Assembly (NCBI RefSeq): GCF_009389715.1
Contig: NC_052393.1
Span: forward strand, 4,712,001-4,776,000
Direction: 5' to 3'
Origin: Phoenix dactylifera
Taxonomy: Eukaryota; Streptophyta; Magnoliopsida; Arecales; Arecaceae
Length of the DNA: 64,000 nt
This document shows, one piece after another, positions 25,198 to 38,300 of the stretch. Position 1 is the stretch's first letter. The number at the start of each line of letters is the position of its first letter. The notes under the pieces are model-generated. The model saw only the letters and a list, made by a program, of their open reading frames with translations, was not told the DNA's origin and did not search any database. Made by a program: the position numbers and the translations under genes.

Positions 25198-28100
25198 ATT
25201 TACGCGCTGGGGAGCATATAATAGACGGGCTGTGATTTATCAAGCAGATGACTCGTTAATCTTTAATAAGGTACCCGTTTTTAAGCTTTGGCCATCCGTC
25301 TCTCTCGCTCTTTCCTTATAAGAGAGAGAAAGTACTACCCTTTTCAAAATTCAAAAAAATCTTTTAAAAAATCATCACATCGAGAATTTAAAAATGATTG
25401 TGCTCTTCTTCCCGAGTCCAACCGCAAATATATCTATATATGGAATTCTAATAAAATAAAAATTTTCTGATTTATCTTTTAAAAGTTTCACTAATATCAA
25501 ACTCTTTTTAATTAGGACTGAGCTTCTAATCAAAGAGATCCATAGGTTTATATCAAAAGAGAGATTCATAGATTAAAAGTATAAATTAATATATTATTTT
25601 AGAATAAACAATTTGTAAAAAAATTTTATCCTTGCACGACTGCTAATTTCTTTATTAAATGATACAAGCCAAAAATTTCTAATTTAGAATTCCTATTGGA
25701 TGTCCTATTGAGTGGATGAGAGAGTTATCATGTCTAAAATTTAAGAAGATCTCTAAAAAATTATAGAAAAAATTAAGCATGCTGCATCGTGAATTTTAAA
25801 TTAGCTGCTCTTCCTCCTTAATCCCACCATAGAGAAAAAAAAGAATCCTACAAAAAAAAGTTTTGTAGTTTACCTTCTTTAATAAATTGTTTCATTCATC
25901 CAAAACTTTTTTCGATCCGAACTAAGCTCCTAAACTCAAAGAGACACGATAAAGGTTAGTAAAGCACCATTAGGAGCTCAACACATGTAGGACTCTATTT
26001 GTCTCTAATATTTGTATTTCGAGAAATTTAGACAAAGTTTGTCTTTATATATATGAGATACTTTGGTTTTCATTGGATGCTTTAGAGGCCTAAGAAAATA
26101 GAGAAATATGTTCGCATCTATTGCAAGAGATTAGTGGTGAACAAATCCATAACCTATACCTCATGGACTCTTAGATTGATTGTCCATAGTTATCCATAAT
26201 TCTTGGAGTTTTCTGCATGAGTTCTCTGCAATCATACCGACTCTTCTTTGTTTCATTACATCACTCTACCCCTCCGTTAAAGCTACCAAGTTTTTAATTG
26301 TGAATCTTTGAAGTCTCCTAACTTTTTTGTCCCAGTCAAATGATCCTATTGCACTCCTTTCTATCATATAACACCACCATACCAAGTTATCTTCTTTTTC
26401 AAAAAAAACTAAGTCACATGAAGAGTTGGCTACTAACATAATAAAAGAAACATCATATTTTGGTGGGACTATAAAATCACATTATAGTTTGTATCAATTT
26501 ATATACTTGGAGTTGTGGCTTCCTAAGTTTGAAGGTGTATAGTAATACTTTTCAATAAGTTGTCGATAACATGAAGACTACGTGAACATTTCCCACATTA
26601 CAATTATTGAAAGATTTTCTAGATTGACTGAAAAAACCAGGTCATATAAATAGTTGGAGACTAATATGATACAAAAAGTCTTATGTATTGATAGCACTAT
26701 AAGACTGCATGGGAAAGTATCTTTTTGTGCATCAAAAGTATCTTTTTGTGATTTGTTTTCTAAAAATACAATAATATCCTAAAGCAAAACAAGGGAGAGC
26801 AATGAAAAGAAATTTGAAAGATTTCTTCTCAAATATATAGCACACATAAATGAGAATTATCTGCATTCGCAGATTGAGCAAGCCATGTAAAACAAATAGT
26901 GTGGTATTTTTCAGTACAAAGAAAAATCAGTGAACTTGAACAATCTCATGGTTACTTCAAGAGCCATAAGCAAAGTGTTTTATGCTAGATTCCTATGCCA
27001 AATCTTGATTGGTTGGCTCATAGAACCTCTTTCTTTTGCAAGGAGAATGTTATATGATTAAGATGCTTGTACCTGGTCGTTTAATTTAACATGTCTATAG
27101 GAATGTAAATCAGGTAATATTTTGAGCTTTGAATTGCCTGACAGAGAGAGTGGCCTGCTAGCTACAAAGGGGTTTCTTGATTTTCAGAGGTTAGTTTAAA
27201 ATAAAAAATAAGGGATGGTTTCTTAATTATCAAATTCATTCATCAAAAATGTCTTGATATATTTATATATTTTTTAAAAAATAATAATAATACAATATAT
27301 GCGATAACAGTTAAATAAAAAGGCACTCATTGTCAGAACCAAGTGAAAGATCCTCAACCCTGCAATATAATTTCTGATTGATTTTGATATTTTAGAAAAT
27401 ATTGTGATCACTAAGAATGAAGTGATCGATGACCTTCTAGTCCCTTTTGTAATACTTCATCTTGGTGAGATAGGTTTGGTTAAGCACCAATCTATGCCTA
27501 GTCCAATCTTTACGCAACAAATGAAGCCCACCTGTAAATCCAAATCCAACCTGACCACAAATTTTTTAATTTGGGTTTTTGTCTTGGTTAGTCGAGGCTA
27601 TCCCTAGATATTTTACCCCATATGACTACTGAAATTTTTTTAATTTTGATTTTTTTTATAAATTCTATTTCTATATTAATTATATTTTTTTATATGTTTT
27701 TCTTTTTTATATCTTTATATTTTCTATATTTTATAATAATATTAAATGAAATATATTAAATATATTAAATATAAATAGAATATAAAATTTCTAATCATAA
27801 CTCTGTTCCATAACTCGATGATAGGTTAGGGTTGTCGGAGAAAAACAGACGATGCCTATTGTAGATCATGTTTGTAGGCTTTGATATACAAATTCTGATC
27901 GGGATTAGCACAAAGACTCGGTCTAATTTAAAACCTAGGTGACATTTTCTAGCACATGATAGGTCACATAGTGGCTCAACTCAACCAACAAGTACTAAAA
28001 CAGGCCAAATATTAGTCAAGATCAGTAACCAAAGCCAATTGGGCTTGGATCCAATAAATTACTAAGTGCTAGAATATGCTTACAAATCTCGTGAGTTCTT

Positions 28101-29429
28101 GGTCCAACTCTGATCAGATTATCCGGCAATCATGTTGGCATACATACCAACATGATTGTTGCTAATATGCTCAAATACGGCCTGATTGGCACATGCATAG
28201 GTTTTTCTTTTTTTCTTTTTTGATGTGCTTGCGTGCGTATCTCTGTATGCACGAGTGCATGCATATGTGCATGAAAGAGAAGGGATGGACGATGACAGTA
28301 AGTTGATGAGTGTTTCTTGGCTCTACAAGACAGTAAGGTGGGAAAGGCACTTCAGATCATCAAAAGATGGATTTATTATTAATCGAAAGTAGCAACACTT
28401 CGACTTAAGGATATCGAGCATAACACTGGGCAATATGCTGAAATTTGCATGATACATTTTACATGTACAAACTTTAACCCCAATGATGCAAATTGTCGAC
28501 AACTGGTGGTAATGCAAAAGATAATGTGGCCGAGTTTGTCATTTTCATAGTAATCGGAGCTTTTACCATCCTTCTAAGATGTGGGTAGCTCTTTCTCTTT
28601 ACTTGTTACACCACCCGAAGAAGGGGGAGAGGAAATTAATGTTTGCACCTTACTGTATGCTGGCCACTGCTATCGAAGCATTTATTTTTAGGTCGGTTTG
28701 GTTCAGAGGCATTACTTCCATCCAGTTTGCTTCTGCTTTTGTAGTTGAGATGAAAGATGTTGCCGGAGCTATTGGTTTATGATCGAACTTGTCTAAGAGT
28801 AAGACATGAAATTTGGCGCCATTACCATTGGCCCTCTCTTTCTTAAAAGCTTTACACACTAAATTCCAAAATGACCCCATCCGGTTGATGACAGACCCTG
28901 TACATATATAAGTAAATACTCTGTACTCTAATATTACCTCATAATTGTGTCTTTGCATTTGATACACTCCAACTAATCTAAGGATAAAGTACCATCAATC
29001 TTAAAAATGGTAATAAAAGTCCGACTTGGATTCTTGCTACAAACTTGTTACAAGCTTGTCCTCTCCTATGATTTCCTTCTACTCAGCAGTAATACGCTTG
29101 TGCAATGACTTCTCTTAACAGGTAACATGAATCCAAGCTAATGAAAAAAGGGAATTGTATTTCTATCCGTCTATTATGATGTACAAGAGCATTCTTTGTA
29201 TAGAATTAGGAAGCTGACGAAGTTTGGTAAGGCCGTCTAAATTTGGCGCAATCAATCAAGATAAAATTTGGTAAGACCGATTAAGTTTGACATAATCAAT
29301 CAATTAATAGATTCTAACACAAGCAATGTTAGCCAAAATTTGGGTTAGCTGCAGTTGCATGCAAACCTCATTCCTTGGCTCGATTGTCCATTTATGGGCA
29401 CCTCAACTTCACTGAAGCCTGCTGAACTC
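25198..29429. other. Gene-poor AT-rich intergenic region
   Basis: About 4.2 kb with no recognisable gene. It includes a very AT-rich block at 27600-27790 and short open frames only. A 67-codon frame at 28579-28782 and an antisense 105-codon frame at 28650-28967 overlap each other and match nothing I recognise. No clear 5' LTR of the downstream copia element could be found, although CTTCTCTTAACA at 29109-29120 resembles the end of its 3' LTR. Confidence 0.55.
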
Positions 29430-29439
29430 ATTTGCGACC

Positions 29440-31862
29440 TGCTCCTGTTACGACTAAGGGAGGATCACGATATTTTGTGTTGTTTATTGATGACTACTCA
29501 CGGTATACATGGCTTTATCTTTTACGTGATCGCTCCGAGTTGCTTGACACTTTTCGTAATTTTCAGCAGATGGTTAAAACCTAGTTTGGTCGACCCATAA
29601 AAGTTTTTCGTGGTGACAACGCCATGGAATATACCTCTACCTCATTCATGAAACTACTTAAACAAGATGGAACAATATTCCATCGTTCTTGCCCTTACAC
29701 CTCTCAGCAGAATGGTCGTGCCGAACGAAAGCATCGACACATCTTGGACACTGTCAGATCCCTTCTTCTTTCTGCTGCCTTACCTGAGTCTTTCTGGGGA
29801 GAGGCTGCTCTTACAGCAGTCTATACCATCAATCGGGTACCTTCTTCCACAATCTCAAATAAATCACCATATGAGGTTCTTTATGAGAAGGTTCCTGTTT
29901 ACTCTTTCCTAAAAGTTTTTGGTTGTGTTTGTTTTGTTTTGCTTCTTTCACATGAACGTACTAAACTTGAACCACACTCACGTCTTTGCTGTTTTCTTGG
30001 TTATGGTATTGAACATAAAGGTTATCGTTGTTATGATCCTATTGCCAAGCGACTTCGTATATCCCGACATATTCAATTTTGGGAACACAAAATATTTACT
30101 AGCATCTCTCCGCTCTCCATAGGTCCTCCTCAATATTCTCCTGTCTTCAATAACCCCACTGTTGATCTCTTCCCAGACCCCTTTCTAGTTGCAGGTGATG
30201 AGAGCTCATCAGGCAATCTCTCAACGACCGACTCCACTGGGTCTGGACCGTCCACTGATCCGATCATCACAACCGGATCATCCGAGCCTTTTCTCAATAC
30301 TACTCTTCGCCGCTCTAGTAGGGTAAAATCCATCCCATCTCATCTTAATGATTATCACTGTTTTTATGCTCTTGCTACCCTCTATGAGCCTCGCAATTAT
30401 CGCGAGGCCAGTTCTAATCCTCTTTGGCAGAAGGCCATGTCTGATGAACTCCAAGCTCTTCATGATACGCATACATGGGACCTGACTGACTTGCCTCCTG
30501 AAAAGACTGCAGTAGGATGTAAGTGGGTGTATAAGATCAAGACTCGAGCTGATGGTTCAGTGGAACGCTACAAGGCTCGTCTGGTGGCTCGAGGATTCAC
30601 ACAGGAGTATGGTATTGACTATGAGGAGACTTTTTCTCCAGTCGCACGTCTTACCACTTTTCGTTCCTTACTTGCAGTTTCAGCTGTCAAGCAATGGAAG
30701 ATGCATCAGATGGATGTTAAGAATGCTTTCCTCAATGGTGATTTAGCCGAGGAAGTGTACATACAGCCTCCTCCAGGTCTCGCTCATCCACAGGGAAAGG
30801 TTTGCCGTCTTCGAAAGGCGCTCTATGGGCTCAAGCAATCTCCTCGAGCTTGGTTTTCCAAGTTCAGTTCAGTCCTCACTCAACAAGGTTTCACTCCTAG
30901 TGCATATGACTCTGTACTATTTCTTCGCCGATCTGAGGCTGGTATTGTTCTTCTCTTGCTATATGTGGATGATATGGTTATTACTGGAGATGACATGTCA
31001 GGGATACATACACTTCAGCAGTTTCTTGGGCAACAGTTTGAGATGAAGGATTTAGGATCCCTCAGCTACTTTCTTGGTCTCGAGGTGACATCCAGCTCAG
31101 ATGGCTACTATCTTTCACAAGCTAAGTATGCTTCCGAGTTGATATCTCGTGCTGGGTTGACAGATAGTAAGACCGTAGATAGTCCTTTGGAAATGAATGC
31201 TAAGCTTCTTCCCACAGATGGTGAATTATTGACAGATGCAACTCTATATCGGCAGTTGGTTGGCAGTCTCATCTACCTGACTGTGACACGCCCCGATATT
31301 TCTTATGCAGTCACCTTGGTTAATCAGTTTATGCATGCTCCACGCTCTACACATTATGCAGCAGTCCTACGTATTCTTCGATACGTTAAGGGTACATTGT
31401 TTCACGGCCTTCATTTCTCAGCCTACTCCACTTTAGATATACAGGCCTATTCTGATGCTGATTGGGTCATCTCTTATTTCTTGGAAAGGTAAGAAGCAAA
31501 CTGTTGTCTCTCGCTCCAGTACAGAGGCTGAGTATCGTGCACTGGCAGATACTACCTCTGAGTTCTTATGGCTTCGATGGCTGCTGCATGATATGGGTGT
31601 TCCTTTGACTAGCAGTTCTCCTCTTCATTGTGATAATGTAAGTGCCATGCAGATTGCTCGTAACGATGTGTTTCATGAGCGAACGAAGCATATTAAGATA
31701 GATTGTCACTTCATTCGGCATCATATCAAGCAAGGTACTCTTCAGTTGATATATGTTGCTTCTGCGGACCAGCTTGCTGATATCTTTACGAAGGCACATC
31801 CACCGGAGCGTCATCGTGATTTGGTTCACAAACTCAAGATGGCATCTTCACTCCCATCTTGA
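29440..31862 (+). pseudogene. Copia pol pseudogene: integrase, reverse transcriptase, RNase H
   Basis: Integrase shows FIDDYSRYTWLY with the first Asp, VFRGDNAMEY with the second Asp and NGRAERKHRHI with the Glu of the DDE triad. Reverse transcriptase has ARLVARGFTQEYGIDYEETF, YGLKQSPRAWF and the catalytic LLLYVDDMVITGDD. RNase H has SRSSTEAEYRALA and the terminal ADQLADIFTKAH. Breaks: a TAG at 29582 interrupts the integrase core. Around 31465-31475 the conserved segment between DADW and SLISWKGKKQ is missing about 20 residues, with a frame change. Two separate open frames result (29624-31492 and 31455-31862). Translation of a full polyprotein is therefore not expected. Confidence 0.9.
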
Positions 31863-31875
31863 GTTTGAGGGAGGA

Positions 31876-32065
31876 TGTTAGCTTAGCTTTAGCTTAGCTG
31901 TATATTAGCTTAGCTAGTGACATGATCTGATAATATAGCCGTTGTAATATAGCCGTTGTATCTGTGAGCTGTATACGATAGCCACTTTCTTATAAAAGGT
32001 GGGCTATGGTTGGTTTTTACTCAGTAAGAAAAGATCTTCATCTTCTCTTCTCCTCTATCTTAACA
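31876..32065 (+). repeat. 3' LTR of the copia element
   Basis: Begins TGTTAGCTTAGC immediately after the polypurine tract and ends CTATCTTAACA, giving the TG...CA ends and a TGTTA/TAACA terminal inverted repeat. It includes a TATAAAAGG TATA-like box at 31991-31999 and a pyrimidine-rich 3' part typical of LTRs. No partner LTR was found in the window. Confidence 0.85.
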
Positions 32066-32259
32066 CTTTCAATTATAGCAACGCAATTGACTTGCTCCTC
32101 CATTAAGTTCCTTAAATGAAAGGACTTGGTACGCGAACTAAATCCGACTCTCTTATCTTTTTTTTTTTGACTTCACTGGGTCAGGGAATGTCAGTGGACT
32201 TGGTGGTGCTTCTCAAGCTAAAGCTCTTGGCAGCGAGTGGAGGTGGCGGCGGCCACTAC

Positions 32260-32396
32260 GGTAACAACCCAGAACCTCATCTAAAATGGCTAGCCGGAAG
32301 GTATTATTTGGGTTTCTTGATCCTGTATAAGTACCCAAGATCTACCCAGCGAATAACCGATGTGGGACTAAACACACGCCCGCACGGGTCCTCACA
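32260..32396 (-). repeat. TRIM LTR copy 1 (3' LTR in element orientation)
   Basis: 137 bp. The plus-strand edge is G instead of the T expected at 32260. It contains the TAGTCCCACATCGGTTA motif (minus strand) common in plant miniature LTR elements. Confidence 0.92.
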
Positions 32397-32560
32397 TACT
32401 CCCCCGTTCAAGCTCTGACGTCCTCGTCAGGCTAAGGGTTCATATCCATTCAAATTTAATCACAAACACCACGATCGGTCCGTGGTCAACCTCAATGGAT
32501 CTGTGCTGCAGTGTCCCCTAGTCCACATAAGTTATAGGTCGGATTCGCTCTGATACCATT

Positions 32561-32697
32561 TGTAACAACCCAGGACCTCACCCAAAATGGCTAGCCGGAA
32601 GGTATTATTTGGGTTTCTTGATCCTGTATAAGTACCCAAGATCTACCCAGCGAGTAACCGATGTGGGACTAAACACACGCCCGCACGGGTCCTCACA
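32561..32697 (-). repeat. TRIM LTR copy 2 (5' LTR in element orientation)
   Basis: 137 bp with intact TG...CA ends, adjacent to the initiator tRNA-Met primer-binding site. It differs from copy 1 at the edge base and at about four internal sites (for example CACCC against CATCT). Confidence 0.92.
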
Positions 32698-32930
32698 ACT
32701 ACCATCTCCATGTTGCTCTCTTGTGGTTCTTCTTGCTTAAGCTTCCACTTGTAGTGAGGATGAGGGGATCCTATACTGACATGGTCTTGGCCTTGAGGCT
32801 CTTCTTCTTTCCCTGCGGCTCCGGCGCGAAATGGTCACAGATGGCAGAGAGCGCCGAGGCTGTTCCAAGAGAGGGTTGCCGAGGAAGGGTGGTTAAACAC
32901 ACAAACCCACGAAGATAGCCTGCATACCTT

Positions 32931-35336
32931 CTCCATGCTTGCACTTTAAGCTAAACTTCAGCTGTTAAGACCTATAAGGATTGTGTTGGGTACTGCATCA
33001 GTGAAGCAGGTTCATTGTTCGCTTGGTTCATGGAATGGTGTAGTGCTGTCAATTGGAGAAGTGAGAAAAACGACTGTTACATTTTATTACTGAGAAAGAG
33101 GAAAACGATTGCAACAGTCCTGTTCTTTTTTCTTTCTTTCTTTCTTTCTTCTTTTAGTTCTCTGTTTATTTTTTCCCTCTATCCTCTCTTTCTCTCATAT
33201 ATTTCCGGCACTGAGCTCACTAAGCTCTGTTTCTAGAATAATTAATGTTAATTAAGTTTCCAGAAAATTTGTGTTGACTTCTTACTATGATTATTGTCGA
33301 TCTCTCACAGAAGTTCATCCACCCTGTTTACATCTGTCAAAGGAAAACAATACATTGTGATTTTTATTTTGTTCTAATTTTTAGCTAATGGCGGTATATT
33401 CACACAAAAGGCCTTCTGCTTAGCCTCAGCTCTTCTCTGTCACATGATTAGTAGAAGAGTAAAATTACCATTACTCATCTCCAATTATGCAAGGACACGA
33501 GAAACAAAACTGAATAAGGGCAGCATTATGAAATTTTATATTGGGCAGAGTGTATTTTTGAGCGGAAGGCAGAGTGCATTTATTCAGCGAAAATTATATA
33601 AAAAGCATTGTTCTAATTCATTCTTATCTTAGACACGGCCGACCTACCATACCAGGGTACGGTAGGTATAAGGTGAAAATATTTTCGGTACAGCTAATTT
33701 GTTTCCTCATAAAAATAAATATAACATGCCAATAATTTTCTCAAAATGATGTTTACTCTATACAAGCAGGCCTCCACTATTATAATCTTGCATCTGCACG
33801 TTCTCTAATTACTAGGGGTGCAAATAGATCAGATCAGGTCGGATCATGAGTGACCCCGACTCAATCCGATTTTTTGTTCGGATTCTAATTTTGGATCCAA
33901 ATCCAACCCAATAGAAGATCAGATCGGAGGGGGTCCATCGCTACAATATTCGACCTAAGGGGTCATTCGGGTCGTGTCGGAGTCTATGTATAACCCGAAC
34001 CCAACTCAAAAATTCTGGTCCGGTTCGGGTCAACCCATCCATAACTTCAGAACTTGTTTGCACCCCGCAGGTTGCTACTCGCGGGCCCAAATAATTATAC
34101 AGATTCGAGTTGGGTCAGGTTGTAGGATTGAAAACCCAAAATTATCCAAATTTCAAATTAGTTGGATCGGGTTTGAATTCAGTAAACCCAGACCCGATCC
34201 GAAAAATAGAACTAATCCAATTTTAGAATCCGATCTGGCCCCAAGTTCCTCTGAAATGGGTCGGTCGAGTCTAAGCGAGTCAGGTCACGAATCAACCCGA
34301 CCTATTTGCAGCCTTATCGGTTACTTGAGAGAGAGAGAGAGAGAACCAATTTGGCTGTGGGATCTGTTGTTGAGTCCTCATACTCATTAGTTTGGAGCAG
34401 ACCTGCTCATGGCCAGACCGGAGTGGCTCAATTCAGGCTTTGCCCAAAGATCACCACATTTTTTGTGGTCTAGGACAGGCTTGACCCAACCTTCTGGCCT
34501 ACCTTTTAGGACAAGCTCAATTCTTACTCAAGCTTCGGGCTCCATGACCAACTTTAATTTTTTCAATGCCTACAATTTGTATAGCCCAAATGTTCTTCGG
34601 TAAAAAGACTCATCTTGCTATAACTAAAGCCATCTCATGATTGAGTTAAAATCTTCAGTCACAACCATTCGCAATGGCCATGTTTAAATCAGCTCCATGC
34701 CATCTACCACACTTACAAAAAAGTGATGTTAAGATGCAGCGTTACCTATGGAGTTAATTTGCTCTATCCAAGGATAGCATGGAAGGCATGTTAACGTGAA
34801 TATGTAAACATATAAGTTTCTAAATTAGACATTCATGTATTGAAATTGTGGGTCTTCTACCATTCTTGATAATAAAATCAATACCTTGCAAGGCTTTTTA
34901 AGTATAATTCCCACATCGAACATTTTTCTGACGGGATGGAGGTACAGTAAAGCTGCTATACGGAGGTGGGCTTGTCCTTTCTTTCCTCTTCTTCTTTTTT
35001 TTTTCAAAAAAAATAGTAAAAAATAGCACAAAATCATAAGTCATGGTACGGCTAGCTATCCATCCAATTAAAAACTCCCAAATTAATGTGTTAAAATACA
35101 AAAGGCTTATGCATAAAAAAGGGTAAAAAATCGAACTCGCAGAATAACTGAATGCGCACATGGGATCCCATCCTATTCCTACCGTGTCTTCTGTTTGCAG
35201 GAGAGAAGGTTTTAAACGCCCGATTCGGAAAACGCCTGAGAGGCTTGCGGCGTACGCCCGACGATCTCCGAATAAAAGAGGCGGATCCACCGACAACTGA
35301 ATTAAAACAAGAGAGGAAAGAAATCCCGCTTCCGCC
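32931..35336. other. Intergenic region upstream of the PHD-Myb gene
   Basis: No gene recognised. It holds a TTCTTTCTTTC run at 33126-33150, a short GGTACGGTAGG-type repeat piece at 33635-33690, the probable MITE at 33813-34316, a short GA run at 34328-34344 and a pyrimidine-rich stretch near 34975-35010. The last 150 bases, GC-richer, are the likely 5' UTR and core promoter of the PHD-Myb gene. Confidence 0.5.
33813..34316. mobile_element. MITE-like repeat with TAGGGGTGCAAATAG ends
   Basis: About 504 bp bounded by TAGGGGTGCAAATAG and, inverted, TAAGGCTGCAAATAG (13 of 15 match). The interior is filled with GGGTCGG, CCCGACC and AACCCGAACCC words. Blocks of this type, beginning (A/T)GGGGTGCAAAT, are common dispersed repeats in plant genomes. 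A related start (TAGGGGTCCAAATGG) is at about 56697. No clear target duplication. Confidence 0.6.
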
Positions 35337-38300
35337 ATGGCGACGGAGTTCCTCCCATGGTATTGGATCGTGGAAACCCTAGCCCAAGTCGAGGAGTTGG
35401 ATACTTCCATTCTCGAAAGTAAGGAGCCATACAAAACTAGGGTTTTTCTTTCTCTTCTTTTACAAATTTAGGGATTCGTTCTTCTGATTTCTGAGATTAA
35501 TTTCCAAATCCTTTCCAGCTATCATTTACAGGGTTCCGGATTTCGCTGAGAATGCTCCCGAAACCGTGCAGGAGAGAGTCGCATTGAGATACCTCGAGAA
35601 ACTCGTGCCATCTTCATCCGCTTGGGATGTTCCTTCAACCTCAGCGTCTATTGATGCGGATGGACCGACCGTGGAAATTCTGAAAAAAGTATAAGATTTT
35701 GTTTCCTCTTCTTTGTCTTCTGTTATTTGAGTGCTGTTTTGATAATTTTGGTTCTTGATTTTGTCTCCTTGATATTCATTTCGATCAATTTGATCTTCTT
35801 GGAGGATGCTTTTGCTTTGTTTCTTATTCAAGTTGTTATCTTGGCTGATTTGATGCTAAATAAAAGATAAGTCAGTGAAATTCGGTTAAAGAAGGAGAAC
35901 ATGCCTTTGGGTGGGGGAGGAAGTGTAGGGGCTGTTGTCTGATGATGATAATATGATGATAAAATCTTGCAGTTTGGTTTGGTGACGGGGGCGAGTGATA
36001 TATGCATTCTTTCTTTAAAGAAAAAGAGAGATGCGGGTATTGAATTGGGGCCAGTACCCAACTGTGGGTCAAAACATCAAATCTCTTTTAGGTTTCTGCC
36101 TAGAGATATGTGCTAGATGTACAAGCACATGCAGAATTTATGCATGTTGGCACGAGGGGAAGCAGATTACCTGGCAGTTTCTGCTTAAAACAAATGCTTG
36201 CAATGGATGCCTAGTGGGATATAATGGCTCCCTTGAGGGGAATGAATTTCAACCCCTAGTTATAGCATGAGGGTTGAGGCTTCAAGATCAAGAAACGCTT
36301 GCATATGTGTCTGAATTAGCAAATCACATGGAGCCTGTATAGTCCAAGGGAATGTGCTGTACACATTTCATATAGGTGGACCACATTGACATGCTCATGT
36401 GTTTATAAGACATTTTTATGATGTTGAACTTAATTATGTTTATTGGCATAGGGTTATTTTATAAGATGCGGAACTATCAAAAACGACAATGAGATGGTTC
36501 ACATTTATAATATTGTTATTACCTCACAATAATTATATACTTTTACAGTTTTACTATTATTATGCAAACTCTTGGGGCATGGTGCCATGTAATTACCTTC
36601 TTATGCATTTTGTTTCCATTGACTAGGTGTTTAGGTTTTAAAAAGAAGAAATGAATCAATGAGTGAAAAATTGATTCTCTGGCCCACACATATTCTTTTT
36701 TCAACCCTATTTATTGAATACTTTGCCCACATGAACTAGAGAAGCCTTCTTTCCTTATTTTTTTAGTTTTCTCATGATGATCTTTTCATTATCTTGACTC
36801 TATATTATTTAATTTAGATCTAGTCATACACACACACACATATATACATGGATATGTGTGTATGTATTCCTTGATGTATCCTAGCTGCATCGTATCCCAA
36901 TATTTCAAGATTTGTCCTATCAGCGTATCCATATTGTATTATAACTATATCCTATATCTGTGTCCATGCTTCATAGGATAACATGCAACGAATAGAGATT
37001 TCTGTAGGCTCATAGCATGGTGAAATGAGTTTCAATCAAGTTCTTTGTGCATTAATACCCTTACTTGCAAGTTCCTTTCATGTCCTTGTTGTATCTGCTA
37101 GGAAAATTTTTAAACACATACAAACATGCATGCATGGATCACTTGTTATATTTGTATGCATATAATCAGATAAGCATTTCAGAATCCCAATACATAAGTC
37201 TCAATATATTATCCCTTTTCTGAGATAATGGGTCTTGGTTATGCGGTAAAGTATTTTACTTTGCGCACGCATGTTCTTATCATGAAAATGGACCAACCAA
37301 TTGTTCACAGAGTCTGTAGGACAAGCCATTAATCATCTTTTGGATAAGCTATGATTTTAAAAAAAAACTTGTTAGTACATGCTATTGATTTTTACATCAG
37401 TGTCCATTCAAATGATGACATGAGCATCTAAATTTACTCTTTTCTTCTAAGAACATAATACCTTTCATTATTGGTGCATGTATAAAAGGAATTGAAGACA
37501 TATTAGATGCAAAAGTCAAGCCACGTATAGGTGATGTCTTAATCCTATGGTTAGTTTCCTTTCTCTTCCAGATGAAGAATATTAAAGCATGCTCTTTCAG
37601 GAACAATTTCTTCTAGATCGATTAGATGAGATATACAACACAAGTGATATTTGATATGAAATCTTTCTTAGAACATTGATATTAACACTTGATCAACCAT
37701 TCAATCTTGAGTCCACATTGTATCTTCAGCTCCTATATACTAAGAGGGCATAAATGCAATTTAGGTTGCAAGATAGTCTTGTAAATTTAGGTTGAGTTCT
37801 GTTCCAAATTACAAATTTTTGGAAGCACTGGGACTGGCTGGCAAGACGATACATTCTGGAAACTTGTGCAACCTTTGTTTATGTAGATTGTTCATGGAAT
37901 TAGGCTTGCAGAAGATCTTCACTACTTAAAGACTATAATTCTTGACTTCCAGATTAGAACAACTAACCTAAGTTCTTGGTTCAAACTTTTGTTCTACTGT
38001 CAATTTCTATGCCATCGTGCACTTGTGACATGTCTCACCATGGGCCATTAAGAGGAGGGTTGAACTTATCCATCAACTAGTCAAAGTTGATGTATCCTTG
38101 ACCCCCCGTCAGGGCCCACTGTATCCAGGATGCATACCAGGAAACTGGTCTGCCGTTGCAAATGAAATGACACTTTATGAACATATGAGTAATATTTGCT
38201 GTGAAGATAATGAAGAATAAGTTTGCATTAACAAACTATTTTCTGCAGAATATTGTGAATATGTGTTTTCATTGTTATGCGCCCTATAGGATATCATAAT

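Larger units (their letters stand above)
29430..32065 (+). mobile_element. 5'-truncated Ty1/copia LTR retrotransposon
   Basis: Remnant of a plant Ty1/copia element in plus orientation. In order it holds part of the integrase core, reverse transcriptase, RNase H, a polypurine tract (GAGGGAGGATG ending at 31875) and a 190-bp 3' LTR. The gag and protease regions, the primer-binding site and the 5' LTR are missing. The order integrase then reverse transcriptase defines the copia superfamily. The short LTR suggests an Ale-type lineage, but that is a guess. The element carries a nonsense codon and a frame-changing deletion, so it is not autonomous. Confidence 0.9.
32260..32697 (-). mobile_element. 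TRIM (terminal-repeat retrotransposon in miniature), complete, minus orientation
   Basis: Two 137-bp direct repeats (32260-32396 and 32561-32697) differ at about five positions and flank only 164 bp of noncoding sequence. On the minus strand the LTR begins TGTGAGGACCC and ends GGTTGTTACA. Two bases after it lies TGGTATCAGAGC (plus 32547-32558), the classic primer-binding site for initiator tRNA-Met. A GGGGGAG polypurine tract precedes the other LTR. The element is flanked on both sides by ACTAC (32255-32259 and 32698-32702), a perfect 5-bp target-site duplication. It has no coding capacity, so mobility would need another element's proteins. Confidence 0.95.
32110..32930. other. Unidentified sequence interrupted by a TRIM, possible gene fragment
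   Basis: With the TRIM and one target copy removed, the plus strand stays open across the insertion point. On the minus strand a frame ending CDHFAPEPQGKKKSLKAK then a stop (about 32880-32780) has a GC-rich, gene-like composition. Neither reading is recognised. It could be a decayed exon or retroposed gene fragment. Confidence 0.3.

Noticed and set aside
29100-29125. CTTCTCTTAACA as the end of a 5' LTR for the copia element
   Set aside because: Only a dozen bases match the 3' LTR end, and no primer-binding site follows, so it is probably chance.
32116-32418. 100-codon frame running into the TRIM
   Set aside because: Half of it is LTR sequence of the TRIM, so it is not a gene.
34898-35434. 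178-codon minus-strand frame overlapping the PHD-Myb exon 1
   Set aside because: Antisense to the start of a supported gene, with a low-complexity lysine run and no known domain.
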